Below are positions 17,201 to 24,704 of a DNA stretch of 64,000 bases, piece after piece. The position numbers and the translations under genes were made by a program. Numbering within the stretch: position 1 is the first letter of the stretch; each line of letters starts with the position of its first letter. The stretch is from positions 1-64,000 of the forward strand of contig JAMFSJ010000073.1 in assembly GCA_026225255.1 (NCBI GenBank). The letters are read 5' to 3'. The notes below the pieces were generated by a model. That model saw nothing but the letters and a program-made list of their open reading frames with translations, did no database searches and was not told the origin of the DNA. This DNA is from Methylacidimicrobium fagopyrum. GTDB taxonomy: Bacteria > Verrucomicrobiota > Verrucomicrobiia > Limisphaerales > UBA11358.

Positions 17201-20200
17201 AGTCATTCAGCCCAATAGCACACTGGCGATCAGTATCCTAGGCACCGCCCTGGAACCAACCACCAATGTCTTGCTCACTTACACCGGAGCTAAATCTGGT
17301 TCGTTCAATCCAACCGTCGTCGTCGTTAGTGGTAACCCGGATGGTTCGGTGACAGTGGACGACAGCACGCCCGGCCAGATCAAATTAGTAATCATTCCGC
17401 AAGTGGCCATCACGAGCCAGCCGACTGATCTCACCGTTTCGACCAATGCTCCAGCGACGTTCAACGTCATTGCGACCGGCACCGCCCCACTGGCTTATCA
17501 ATGGTATCGTTACGCCGGCCTCAATGACACGGCGCCCGTGGCGCAAACGAGCGCGACGAACGCCACCTTTACCATTGCCAACGCGCAGGCTTCTGATTCG
17601 GGATATTACGGCGTGATCGTGACTAACAGCTACAATTCCGTTACCAGCCGGATTGCGACTCTCATTGTCGGCAATATCATTCCGACCCTTTCCGGGCCGA
17701 CGAATAAGACCGTGATCGCCGGTAATAACATTACGTTCAATACTACCGTCGTCCTCGCCAATCCCGCACCGACCTTACAATGGCAGACCAACGGTGTGAC
17801 TGTTTTGGGCGCGACCAATTCGTCGCTGACGCTGAACACGGTTCCGTCAGCCTACGATGGCTTATCGGTCTCGGTCATCGCGACCAATCCCGCGGGTAGC
17901 ACGACGAACTCCGCTACCTTGAGTGTCATCGTAACCCCCGTTATTACGCCGCAACCGACCGGGCAGTCAGTGAATGTTGGCGCAACCGCAATATTTACTT
18001 CCGGCGCGACTGGGGTGCCAACGCCGACGTTACAATGGTATAAAAATAACACTTCTATCGCCGGACAAACTGGCGGCACCCTCACGATTCCCAATGCACA
18101 AGGCACCAATATCGCTAGTTACAAACTGGTAGCGTCAAATGCGGCGGGCTCCGTCACCAGTTCCGTCGTCACGTTGACGGTGAGCTCAACCACGCTCGTC
18201 TCAACGACGCTGGCTCCGGCCAATGGCGCGACGAGCGTCGGCTATGATACGCCGTTGTATATCACCTTCAACGCGCCGATCTCGATCATCAACTCCGGCA
18301 AGATTCGCATCTACAACGCAACGAATTCCACCACGCCAGTAGACACGATTGATATGAGCTCCAATAGCGCCGTGATCAGTAGCGGCATTGGTATCACGAA
18401 TAACATCCAGCCACACAGTTTATTCGCCGGCGATTCGCAAGTGATTAATTATTTTCCCGTGATTATCTCCGGCAACACCGCGGCGATTTATCCGCACAGC
18501 GGCGTGCTGACGAGTAACCAGACTTACTATGTGACCCTGGATAGCGGCGTAGTGGCGGATAGCACCGGCGCGTATTTTGCGGGTATCTCAAACCCCAACG
18601 CTTGGAGCTTCACCACTAAGTTGGCTGGGCCCGCTAATCCAACAAACTTAGTCGTGGCCGCCGATGGCAGCGGGGATTTCGTCACGGTGCAAGGCGCGGT
18701 GGATGCCATCGCGCCCGGCAATACTAACTACACGTTGATCAATATCCACGATGGGAATTACGTCGAGATTGTAAATATTTCAGGTAAAAACAATCTGACC
18801 TTGCGCGGTCAAAGCCGGCGCGGAACAACGATCGGTTACGCCAACAATAATAACCTTACTGGCACCACCGCCGCGCGCATGGCGTTCAAAGTTAATTCCA
18901 GCGACATCAAGCTAGAGAATCTGACGTTGACCAACGGCACGCCACAGGGTGGGTCCCAGGCGGAAACCTTGCTGATTTATAACAACGGCTTGCGCTGCGT
19001 GGTGAATAATTGCGATATCGTCAGCCGGCAAGATACCATTCTGATCAATGCCGGCACATCGCAAGGTTACTTCAATAACTGTCGCATCGTTGGTAACTTC
19101 GATTACGTTTGGGGTGTGGGCAGCGGTTACTTCAATAACTGTGTGTTCCATACCGTCACTAACTCGCTCTCGGGTTCGTATAACTTGACGGCGGCGCGCA
19201 CGCTTACGGCTGCAACCGTGAGCACGAATACTCCGTGGGTGAATCCGAACGGCACCTTGTTTTCTGCGAATGGATTTTCATTCGTGGGTTGCATCATTGA
19301 AGCGGATTCCGGCGTCACGAGCATTACTATGGCGGGTTCGAACGGCACCGTGGGCGGGCTGGATTCATGGGTCAATTGCCGCATTGATACCAACGCTTAT
19401 GTGAATCCCTCTACTGCACTGCCACCATCCAGTTATGTTCTCTGGCAATATCAAAATACGGATCTTACTGGCGTCAATGCCATCACCTTCACCAATCTCC
19501 AAACGATTGGCGTGACGAACAGTGACCCGCGCTTACTCGCGGCCACAAATGTTCCGGTCTGGTTTTATGGTTGGACGCCGCAGTTGGCGCCCAACATCAT
19601 CCGCCAACCGGCGAGTGAAACGAATATTGTTGGTGATACGGCAACCCTTACCGTGGGTGTCACGGGTATTCCCAACGCTACCTATCAATGGCAATTAAAC
19701 GGAACGAACCTTGATAGTTCAATCAACGCCACCGTCACCAACGCTACGCTCGTGTTGAACCACGTCCAGCTCACGGATGCGGGCGTCTATTCCGTCGTCG
19801 CCAGCAACCTCGCCGGCGCGGCAACCAGTGGCAACGCGATCCTCACGGTCTGGCCGAATACGGCGCCCACGCTATCGCCGGTTGCGGATCAAATCGTTAA
19901 TGTCGGCGTCACGATTAACCTCACCAACGTCGCCACGGATACCGAAGTGCCGCCGCAAACGTTGACCTTTAATCTGCTCAACGCGCCTGCGGGTGCCACG
20001 TTAGGTTCCAGCAACGGCGTCCTTAATTGGCGTCCGCCCGTTAGCGTCGCCAACACGACCAACCTTGTTTCCGTCGTCGTGACGGACAGTGGCACTCCGG
20101 GCTTAAGCGCAACGAATAGCTTTAAGATCGTCGTTAATCCGTTGCCTCAACCCACGGTCGGCACCGTTGCTTACGCCGGCGGACAATTCAGCTTAACCGT

Positions 20201-20372
20201 CACTGGTCAGGTCGGACCGGACTATGCCGTGCAAGCTTCCACCAACTTGACCGATTGGGTCACGCTCTTCATCACGAATTCGCCGACCGCGCCATTCAAT
20301 TGGGTGGATGCAAATACCAATGGCTTCAACCTGCGTTTCTACCGTGTAAAAGTCGGGCCGCCGTTGCCGTAA
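14226..20372 (+). CDS. giant secreted multi-domain pectinesterase-like protein
   Basis: This 2048-residue exoprotein begins with a signal peptide (MKTLLKIIGAVALAGLASRA). Residues 23-1055 are beta-rich and include autotransporter-type beta-strand repeats (GKLIIAGNNALTGTNYLNGG near 780; GTLVLSANNTYNGATVVSNG near 880). Three Ig-like domains follow at about 1058-1318 (typical AYQWYR, LQWQTNG, LQWYKNN). An SbsA-type Ig domain covers about 1320-1470, and a pectinesterase-like beta-helix covers about 1475-1788 (AADGSGDFVTVQGAVDAI; SQAETL; SRQDTIL; GNFDYVWG). Then come another Ig domain, a cadherin/He-PIG-like domain and a C-terminal STNLTDW ... RFYRV module. The QDT and FDYVWG motifs retain the catalytic acids. 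The usual LGRPW motif is not evident, so activity is uncertain. No outer-membrane barrel is present, so export must use another route. Confidence 0.88.
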   Translation: MKTLLKIIGAVALAGLASRASAQLQWSSYDTSGNLVATNVASGGDLASGGTVTFTIPANTQLSFVTKSFTPFSLASGGAKRTVTFNVSVSAGFGGVNQRTMGWGLFNSTNTASFTDDVGYFGLWTGALIETYDHPAGTANLFGILSSPSNKLGQGNSDAGAPADGLTYTNQIQLVMNAAASGISLGTSSSTIAAAGLAMNGLNGATSVAHRSYTNPVNPLLGGQSLFDEFAFMFNNTTANPVTVTLSAISLGNSLTWDASGTNPASPTDGSGNWGDAAANWTSGANGGSDSGWATAPGYSAIIGANNGAAGVITITNTAGVTVSNLTFNVAGSGNYNLAGSAILLTTNSTITVANGVTATNSSQLGGIGFTKAGNGTLVLFPSVAATNVGATTVNAGSLFLAATAVNSLNGDLIVNSGAAVQIGASLSIPAANRFFINGGSVTNVSGSNPTLTYNLMAFDNAGFLGSAGPQIGQLNVTNFDFRSGTEAFAKFPSTMTTNFSVKSTPGTMIVQSRANSSGANGIAGLKINAGTFICDYANPAPNNDSTGGAKYINTAPMTLAGGTLFQRFSATANRTETVGGVLINPGATTVLLTNNSPTAINYTFAQGVITRNVGGTVDYSSGGPSTGTKAITTTTVNSSAGILGGYATYAGTDWAIGPTINAYAAYLTSADPTTWATANNISLTGNPTANVPDLTTINTLKLGGTSALSLNGSLTLSAGGLLATGTGANSISGGTLLGGSGSDLIIHQYSSGNLTISSTLTDNGSPTSLTKSGAGKLIIAGNNALTGTNYLNGGTVEVGNVSQLAAGPVVLNNGALRYTGSDTTITRSITLNGIGGTIDVAGSATLIQVGAIVGGGGFNSPLTPGLNLGDWGGLTKIGSGTLVLSANNTYNGATVVSNGVLTINGTNLLTGASGLTNYAGGGSVTVYGGTLGGAGVISGAVDIKSGGTISPGNSSGTLTLGFGLTVESGSTSLFQVTNNAAGDLLTIQGNLVIQPNSTLAISILGTALEPTTNVLLTYTGAKSGSFNPTVVVVSGNPDGSVTVDDSTPGQIKLVIIPQVAITSQPTDLTVSTNAPATFNVIATGTAPLAYQWYRYAGLNDTAPVAQTSATNATFTIANAQASDSGYYGVIVTNSYNSVTSRIATLIVGNIIPTLSGPTNKTVIAGNNITFNTTVVLANPAPTLQWQTNGVTVLGATNSSLTLNTVPSAYDGLSVSVIATNPAGSTTNSATLSVIVTPVITPQPTGQSVNVGATAIFTSGATGVPTPTLQWYKNNTSIAGQTGGTLTIPNAQGTNIASYKLVASNAAGSVTSSVVTLTVSSTTLVSTTLAPANGATSVGYDTPLYITFNAPISIINSGKIRIYNATNSTTPVDTIDMSSNSAVISSGIGITNNIQPHSLFAGDSQVINYFPVIISGNTAAIYPHSGVLTSNQTYYVTLDSGVVADSTGAYFAGISNPNAWSFTTKLAGPANPTNLVVAADGSGDFVTVQGAVDAIAPGNTNYTLINIHDGNYVEIVNISGKNNLTLRGQSRRGTTIGYANNNNLTGTTAARMAFKVNSSDIKLENLTLTNGTPQGGSQAETLLIYNNGLRCVVNNCDIVSRQDTILINAGTSQGYFNNCRIVGNFDYVWGVGSGYFNNCVFHTVTNSLSGSYNLTAARTLTAATVSTNTPWVNPNGTLFSANGFSFVGCIIEADSGVTSITMAGSNGTVGGLDSWVNCRIDTNAYVNPSTALPPSSYVLWQYQNTDLTGVNAITFTNLQTIGVTNSDPRLLAATNVPVWFYGWTPQLAPNIIRQPASETNIVGDTATLTVGVTGIPNATYQWQLNGTNLDSSINATVTNATLVLNHVQLTDAGVYSVVASNLAGAATSGNAILTVWPNTAPTLSPVADQIVNVGVTINLTNVATDTEVPPQTLTFNLLNAPAGATLGSSNGVLNWRPPVSVANTTNLVSVVVTDSGTPGLSATNSFKIVVNPLPQPTVGTVAYAGGQFSLTVTGQVGPDYAVQASTNLTDWVTLFITNSPTAPFNWVDANTNGFNLRFYRVKVGPPLP

Positions 20373-20391
20373 AGCGAAGTCGTAAAAAATC

Positions 20392-20434
20392 AAAACATCC
20401 CAGCGCGCTCAGCTTGGGCGCGTTGGGATGTTTT
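20392..20434. terminator. bidirectional terminator between the exoprotein gene and trmL
   Basis: AAAACATCCCA(G/A)CGCG-type arms form a long stem (AAAACATCCCAGCGCGC against GCGCGTTGGGATGTTTT) flanked by A and T runs. It can terminate both converging transcripts. Confidence 0.85.
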
Positions 20435-20447
20435 ATGAGGAAGGTTG

Positions 20448-20915
20448 TTAAAGCTCGCCGGAAAATCCCTGCTGTCGCAAGGCCTCAAACAAAACCAGCG
20501 CGACACAATTCGATAAATTCAGCGAACGCGATTCCGTATTGAACATGGGAATCCGTAACCAGTGATCCGGATATTGTTCCAAAAGCTGTTTCGGCAAACC
20601 GGCGGTCTCGCGGCCGAAGATAATAAAATCGTCCGGCGAAAATTTTGCGTCGCTGTAAATTTTTGGTCCGTCCGATTCGACGAACCAAAATTTGCCGCCG
20701 CCAGTTTTGTGGGCGGCTTCAAATTCGCCCCAATTTTTCCAACGCAGCCACGTCACTTGCTGCCAATAATCCATGCCGGCGCGTTTCAAGCTCGCATCGT
20801 CCAGCTTGAAACCGAATGGCTCGATTAAGTGCAGCACTGATTTCGTGGCCGCGCACAACCGCGCCACGTTGCCCGTGTTGGGCGGAATTTCCGGTTGAAG
20901 TAAAACAATGTTCAT
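20448..20915 (-). CDS. trmL: tRNA (cytidine/uridine-34 2'-O)-methyltransferase TrmL
   Basis: This SPOUT-class methyltransferase 2'-O-methylates the wobble base of certain leucine tRNAs. The 155 residues match the family throughout: MNIVLLQPEIPPNTGNVARL at the N-terminus, FGRETAGLPKQLLE near residue 97 and the knot-forming SRSLNLSNCVALVLFEALRQ near the C-terminus. The start at 20915 is set by the conserved N-terminus. The spacer to truA contains a TTCAGAA/CCAGAAG word repeat. Confidence 0.96.
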   Translation of the reverse strand: MNIVLLQPEIPPNTGNVARLCAATKSVLHLIEPFGFKLDDASLKRAGMDYWQQVTWLRWKNWGEFEAAHKTGGGKFWFVESDGPKIYSDAKFSPDDFIIFGRETAGLPKQLLEQYPDHWLRIPMFNTESRSLNLSNCVALVLFEALRQQGFSGEL

Positions 20916-20922
20916 TGCAGAA

Positions 20923-21023
20923 GAATTCAGAATTCAGGAGCCAGAATCCAGTAAAAGACACTTAATCCAGATCGTCGGTGGTTGCCAGATTCGGTTTTCT
21001 AGCTTCTGACTTCTGGCTTCTCC
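20923..21023. repeat. GAAGCCAGAAGTCAGAAG-type inverted repeat reaching into truA
   Basis: The left arm 20923-20951 (GAATTCAGAATTCAGGAGCC) reads like the complement of the right arm 21001-21023 (AGCTTCTGACTTCTGGCTTC). The right arm and the spacer encode the last 20 or so residues of truA. Confidence 0.65.
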
Positions 21024-21774
21024 CATAAAAAACTTTCCACAAAACCAAACCATGCGCGGGCGCCGTCATGCCGGCGACGCGCCGGTCTTTGCTCGCTAAA
21101 ATATCCGCCACGCGTGTCATGGGGATTTTTCCCTGACCGACCTGCACCAACGTGCCGACGATACCGCGGCACATCTTGTAGAGAAAGCCGTCGCCTTCGA
21201 TGACGAAGGTCAGTTGCGCGCCGGATTTTTTGATATCGCAACGCGACAACGTGCGCACATTGGATGCCATTTCGTAGGTGCGGGTAACGGCGAAACAGCG
21301 GAAGTCATGCTTGCCGACAAATAATTTTGCGGCCGCCCGCATCTTGACCAGATCCAGTTTAGCGGGAAAATGCCACGCCCGTTTTTGCAACAGCGGATTC
21401 ATCGCCGGATGATTCCAAACGGTGTAGCGATATTGTTTGCCCGTCGCGTGAAAGCGCGCGTGAAATTTCGCCGGCACCCGCGACGCGGTGAGCACGCGGA
21501 TGTCGTCCGGCAAAAAAGCGTTGAGCGCGAGCGCGAGCCGGGCCTCGGGCATCTTGAATTCCGCCCGCGGAATTTCCACATGGGCGACCATGCCGAGCGC
21601 GTGAACGCCGGTATCCGTGCGACTGGAACTGTGAATGCGTTTCACGCTCGGAAACATTTTTCCGAACGCGGTCTCAATTTTTTCCTGCACGCCCGTGCCG
21701 ATTTTCTGCACCTGCCAGCCCTGATAAGCCGTGCCGTCATAAGCGATGACGAGTTTGAATTTTAACGTGTCCAC
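20962..21774 (-). CDS. truA: tRNA pseudouridine(38-40) synthase TruA
   Basis: TruA isomerises uridines 38-40 of the tRNA anticodon arm. The 270-residue enzyme has LVIAYDGTAYQGWQVQ at the N-terminus and the catalytic Asp in HSSSRTDTGVHALG near residue 53. DFRCFAVTRTYE and EGDGFLYKMCRGIVGTLVQV come further on. The fold ends near ALVLWKVFYGR-type sequence; the extra tail (SQKSEARKPNLATTDDLD) is encoded by a GAAGTCAGAAG-type repeat and is probably not part of the enzyme. The start is supported by the conserved N-terminus. Confidence 0.95.
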   Translation of the reverse strand: MDTLKFKLVIAYDGTAYQGWQVQKIGTGVQEKIETAFGKMFPSVKRIHSSSRTDTGVHALGMVAHVEIPRAEFKMPEARLALALNAFLPDDIRVLTASRVPAKFHARFHATGKQYRYTVWNHPAMNPLLQKRAWHFPAKLDLVKMRAAAKLFVGKHDFRCFAVTRTYEMASNVRTLSRCDIKKSGAQLTFVIEGDGFLYKMCRGIVGTLVQVGQGKIPMTRVADILASKDRRVAGMTAPAHGLVLWKVFYGRSQKSEARKPNLATTDDLD

Positions 21775-21784
21775 CGGGAAAATT

Positions 21785-21898
21785 TAACCACGGATGGACG
21801 CGGATGAACATGGCTAAAAACCCGCCACGATTTTGACGCGATAATTTGTAGGATTTGCGTCTAAAAAATCTTTTCCGATCCGCGTCTGTCCGGGATTA
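21785..21898. repeat. CCACGGATGGACGCGGATG-type inverted repeat
   Basis: The left arm 21785-21809 (TAACCACGGATGGACGCGGA) is the near complement of the right arm 21877-21898 (GATCCGCGTCTGTCCGGGAT). It fills the divergent spacer between truA and corA. A single arm of the same word family is seen near 53507. Confidence 0.7.
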
Positions 21899-21963
21899 AT
21901 TTTTGCCGCTTTGCGCCGCCGCGCCTTTGCGTTAGAGTCCGCGGCAGCCGAAACCTATTTCTC

Positions 21964-22962
21964 ATGATCCGTTCATTTGCATTCACCACGCAGGGCAAGC
22001 TGCATAGCAAGGACATCGAACCGTTCCTGATGCCGACGTTGCTGGCAGACACGAATCTTTTTCTCTGGGTGGATTTGGAAAGCCCGACGACGACCGAATG
22101 GAAATCGGTGTTGGAACAGATTTTTCATTTTCATCCCTTGTCCATTGAAGACTGCGTGTCGCCGAGTCCGTCGCCCAAGGTGGAAGAATATTCGCCTAAG
22201 GAAGGCGATTTGTTCACCCCATATCTGTTCATGGTCATTCACGCGGTAGATTACAGTCGTAAGGATGGTTGTTTTGCGACGAGCGAATTGGATTTTTTCC
22301 TCGGTAAAAATTTTCTCGTCACGTTTCACGAAAAAGCGTTGCGCAGCGTCTCGACCGTGGAAGAACGCGCACTCAATGGCACGATGGGCATCGCGCGCGC
22401 GCCCGACCGGGTGGCGCATTCGTTGTTGGATACGTTGGTAGATAATTACAAGCCGGCGCTCGATGAACTTGGTTTGGAGATCGCGGAACTGGAGCAGGAA
22501 GCCTTGCAGAAACCGACGCAGCAAACGCTTAATCGCATCTTGCAGGTGAAAAAGGAAGTGTTGCACCTGCGCCAGATCATCGGCCCGCAACGCGAAGTGT
22601 TGGGGAAATTTGCCGCGGGTGATTTCAAGCTCGTGCGCCCGCATCTCACGCCGTATTTCCGCGATGTGTATGACGCCATTTTTCACATCGGCGAACTGGC
22701 GCACACTTACACGGATTCGCTCACCGGGATCTTGCAAGTTTACTTGAACATGTCGTCGAATCAGACCGGCGAAGTCGTGAAATTGCTCACGCTCATCACG
22801 GTCATCACGACGCCGCTGATGATGATCGGCACGTGGTATGGGATGAATTTCAAAGATATGCCGGAGTTGGAATACCAACATGCGTATCCGTTTGCGGTCG
22901 GGATCACCGCGCTGGCGACGTTGGCGACGTATTTGTATTTCAAGAAGCGGAAGTGGTTCTGA
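21964..22962 (+). CDS. corA: CorA-type magnesium/cobalt transporter
   Basis: This pentameric inner-membrane channel takes up Mg2+. The 332 residues comprise a large cytosolic N-terminal domain (residues 1-265, with FHPLSIEDCVSP near 56), a long helix (QQTLNRILQVKKEVLHLRQI) and two C-terminal membrane segments. The signature YGMNFKDMPE follows the first membrane segment (LLTLITVITTPLMMIGTW). The protein ends in the basic tail FKKRKWF, as usual. It stands alone, convergent with the MEKHLA gene 10 bases away. Confidence 0.95.
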   Translation: MIRSFAFTTQGKLHSKDIEPFLMPTLLADTNLFLWVDLESPTTTEWKSVLEQIFHFHPLSIEDCVSPSPSPKVEEYSPKEGDLFTPYLFMVIHAVDYSRKDGCFATSELDFFLGKNFLVTFHEKALRSVSTVEERALNGTMGIARAPDRVAHSLLDTLVDNYKPALDELGLEIAELEQEALQKPTQQTLNRILQVKKEVLHLRQIIGPQREVLGKFAAGDFKLVRPHLTPYFRDVYDAIFHIGELAHTYTDSLTGILQVYLNMSSNQTGEVVKLLTLITVITTPLMMIGTWYGMNFKDMPELEYQHAYPFAVGITALATLATYLYFKKRKWF

Positions 22963-22972
22963 ACGTCAAATT

Positions 22973-23437
22973 TCACAAAAACTTCCACTCGCAAAAGGTC
23001 GCGGCCTGACCGCACGGTTTTCCGTCCGGCGTGATCAAATTCCAAACCGTCGCCTGCGAAATTTGGAAGCGGCGACCGTTCTTGGAAATTCGCACACCCG
23101 AATAATCATCAATAAAACCGTGCGTGGTGACCGCCGCGAGCAAGCGCGCGCGTTCCTCGCGATTGGGCGCTTCGGCGGTCAGACGCGAAGGCGTGCGGGT
23201 CAATTCTGCCCACGACATTTCCCAAAGCGACAGTGCGGTTTGATTGCCATAATTCAAAACCGGATCCGCTTCCGTGCCATGCGAAACAAGCACGAAAGGC
23301 GAATTAAAAATGATCTCCGCTTGCTCCGCGCTGGAAAAATTTCCCGCCAATAAGTTGCGTCGCGTAAAATGTTTGAAGCTGCGCACCAAAATTTCCGCGT
23401 GCGCCACGGCGAATTCACTTTGCCAGATTTCTTTCAC
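22973..23437 (-). CDS. MEKHLA domain protein
   Basis: The 154-residue protein consists of a single MEKHLA domain, a PAS-like fold. Recognisable stretches are VLNYGNQTALSLWEMSWAEL and the C-terminal IDDYSGVRISKNGRRFQI plus ATVWNLITPDGKPCGQAATF. Such domains may bind small molecules or light-absorbing cofactors, but no function is established for stand-alone proteins. It lies next to a ferritin remnant. Confidence 0.85.
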   Translation of the reverse strand: MKEIWQSEFAVAHAEILVRSFKHFTRRNLLAGNFSSAEQAEIIFNSPFVLVSHGTEADPVLNYGNQTALSLWEMSWAELTRTPSRLTAEAPNREERARLLAAVTTHGFIDDYSGVRISKNGRRFQISQATVWNLITPDGKPCGQAATFCEWKFL

Positions 23438-23534
23438 GCGAGGATGGTGAATTTTTTAGCGGCGGTCGGCAATCTGTATCCACGCTGCGGGCGATTGAAT
23501 TTTGCTGCGGGGAGGTTTTCTTTGCGTCTTAGCG

Positions 23535-23760
23535 TTAAAACCGGCCGCGCAATTTGCGCTCGGTCACGAATTGAAAGTGAACGATTCCAGCAAGGAATTA
23601 CTCACTCGCAGAAAAGGAAAAAGATCGTTTCACGCAAAATTCGCTGCAATGGTTCATCAACGAACAGTTGGAAGAAGTTTCTTCCGCCGATGAACTGTTG
23701 CAAGTCATCAGCCGCGCCGGGGATACGGTTTTTGTTTTTAATCGAGACCTGCAAATCTGA
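23535..23760 (+). pseudogene. ferritin 3' remnant with a frameshift
   Basis: The frame of the ORF at 23502 gives QFALGHELKVNDSSKELL. Another frame then continues with LAEKEKDRFTQNSLQWFINE, later ELLQVISRAGDTVFVFNRDL and a stop at 23758-23760. Together these match the last two helices and tail of ferritin, including the pattern EKD..T.NxLQWF.xEQ.EE. A frameshift near 23600 splits it and the first half of the gene is missing. It is therefore a broken copy, not a working iron store. Confidence 0.7.
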
Positions 23761-23774
23761 AGAGTTTCTTTTTT

Positions 23775-23845
23775 GACAGGATTAACCGGATTTACCGGAT
23801 TAAAAAATGGCGCTTTCCGGCTGATTTAATCCGGTTAATTCTGTC
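23775..23845. repeat. GACAGGATTAACCGGATTTACCGGATT palindrome
   Basis: The left arm 23775-23802 (GACAGGATTAACCGGATTTA) pairs with the right arm 23827-23845 (TAATCCGGTTAATTCTGTC). This ACAGGATTTACAGGATT-like word pattern is a class of dispersed repeat seen in many bacterial genomes. Confidence 0.8.
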
Positions 23846-23868
23846 TTCTTTTCAGGTCCGATCGGCGC

Positions 23869-24570
23869 TCACCACGGGCGTTCCAGATCAGGGCGTTTCT
23901 TCGTCGGGCCCTTTGATTTTTGGCCCAACGTGGCCAAACCTTCGGGCGTCGCGTCGGCTTTCGCGGCTTCAGCGGCGATGGCGTCCATGGTTTCACCGAT
24001 GACGCCGAGCAACGCGGCGCGACCTTGTCCGGACACGGCAGAACAGGTGAAATACGCGGGCGGTTGCACGAACCACGGAGAGATTTGCGCCATAAATGCG
24101 GCGATATTTTTCTCCGTGTCCACGGGCAGATTTTTATCCGTCTTGGTGAAAACGAGCACGAACGGGATTTCGTTGCGCGTAAGCCATTCGAGAAATTCGA
24201 GGTCAATCTCTTGCGGTGTCAGCCCCGAATCAATCAGCGCGAAAACGTGGCACAGATTCGTGCGGTTTTTCAGATATTCAGAAACGGCGTTATTAAAACG
24301 ACGACTGGCCTTGCGCGAACCTTCGGCGAAACCGTAGCCGGGCAAATCCACCAGCCGCCACGTTTTGTTCATCGTAAATATATTGATGAGCTTGGTGAAA
24401 CCGGGCGTGGGCGAGACGCGCGCCAGACCCACTTCGCCCGCCAGAAAATTCAGCAGCGACGATTTGCCGACGTTCGAGCGGCCGATGAAAGCGAATTCCG
24501 GCAACGATTCATCGGGACACGAATCCAAGTCCGGTGCGCTGCAATCAAAAATGGCGGATGAAATATCCAT
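23869..24570 (-). CDS. engB: ribosome biogenesis GTPase EngB/YsxC
   Basis: EngB is an essential GTPase that helps assemble the large ribosomal subunit. From MDISSAIFDCSAPDLDSCP the protein is 233 residues. The G1 motif is FIGRSNVGKSSLLN, G3 is LVDLPGYGFAEGS, and G4 is VFTKTDK. The ORF extends 17 codons upstream to 24621 (MMMSASRIF...), with a GGGA-like site there, so the longer start is possible. The C-terminal 35 residues past the GTPase fold (KADATPEGLATLGQKSKG) are longer than in Escherichia coli and highly charged. Confidence 0.93.
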   Translation of the reverse strand: MDISSAIFDCSAPDLDSCPDESLPEFAFIGRSNVGKSSLLNFLAGEVGLARVSPTPGFTKLINIFTMNKTWRLVDLPGYGFAEGSRKASRRFNNAVSEYLKNRTNLCHVFALIDSGLTPQEIDLEFLEWLTRNEIPFVLVFTKTDKNLPVDTEKNIAAFMAQISPWFVQPPAYFTCSAVSGQGRAALLGVIGETMDAIAAEAAKADATPEGLATLGQKSKGPTKKRPDLERPW

Positions 24571-24704
24571 AATATATCTGGATTGATTATCGCAGAAAAT
24601 CCGCGACGCGGACATCATCATTTTTCCCGGGTGATGGAAGCGTGCCGGTTTTTTTATTTAAACGTTTTGACCGGCGCTTAAAATGCCCTTCACGCGTGCG
24701 CCAT

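Noticed and set aside
14226-20372. PEP-CTERM sorting signal on the giant exoproteins
   Set aside because: No VPEP motif plus membrane helix plus basic tail is seen at the ends of the proteins at 14226, 36731 or 41530.
21973-22881. 302-codon ORF antisense to corA
   Set aside because: It mirrors the conserved CorA frame, has an Arg/His/Gln-rich shadow composition and no recognisable domain.
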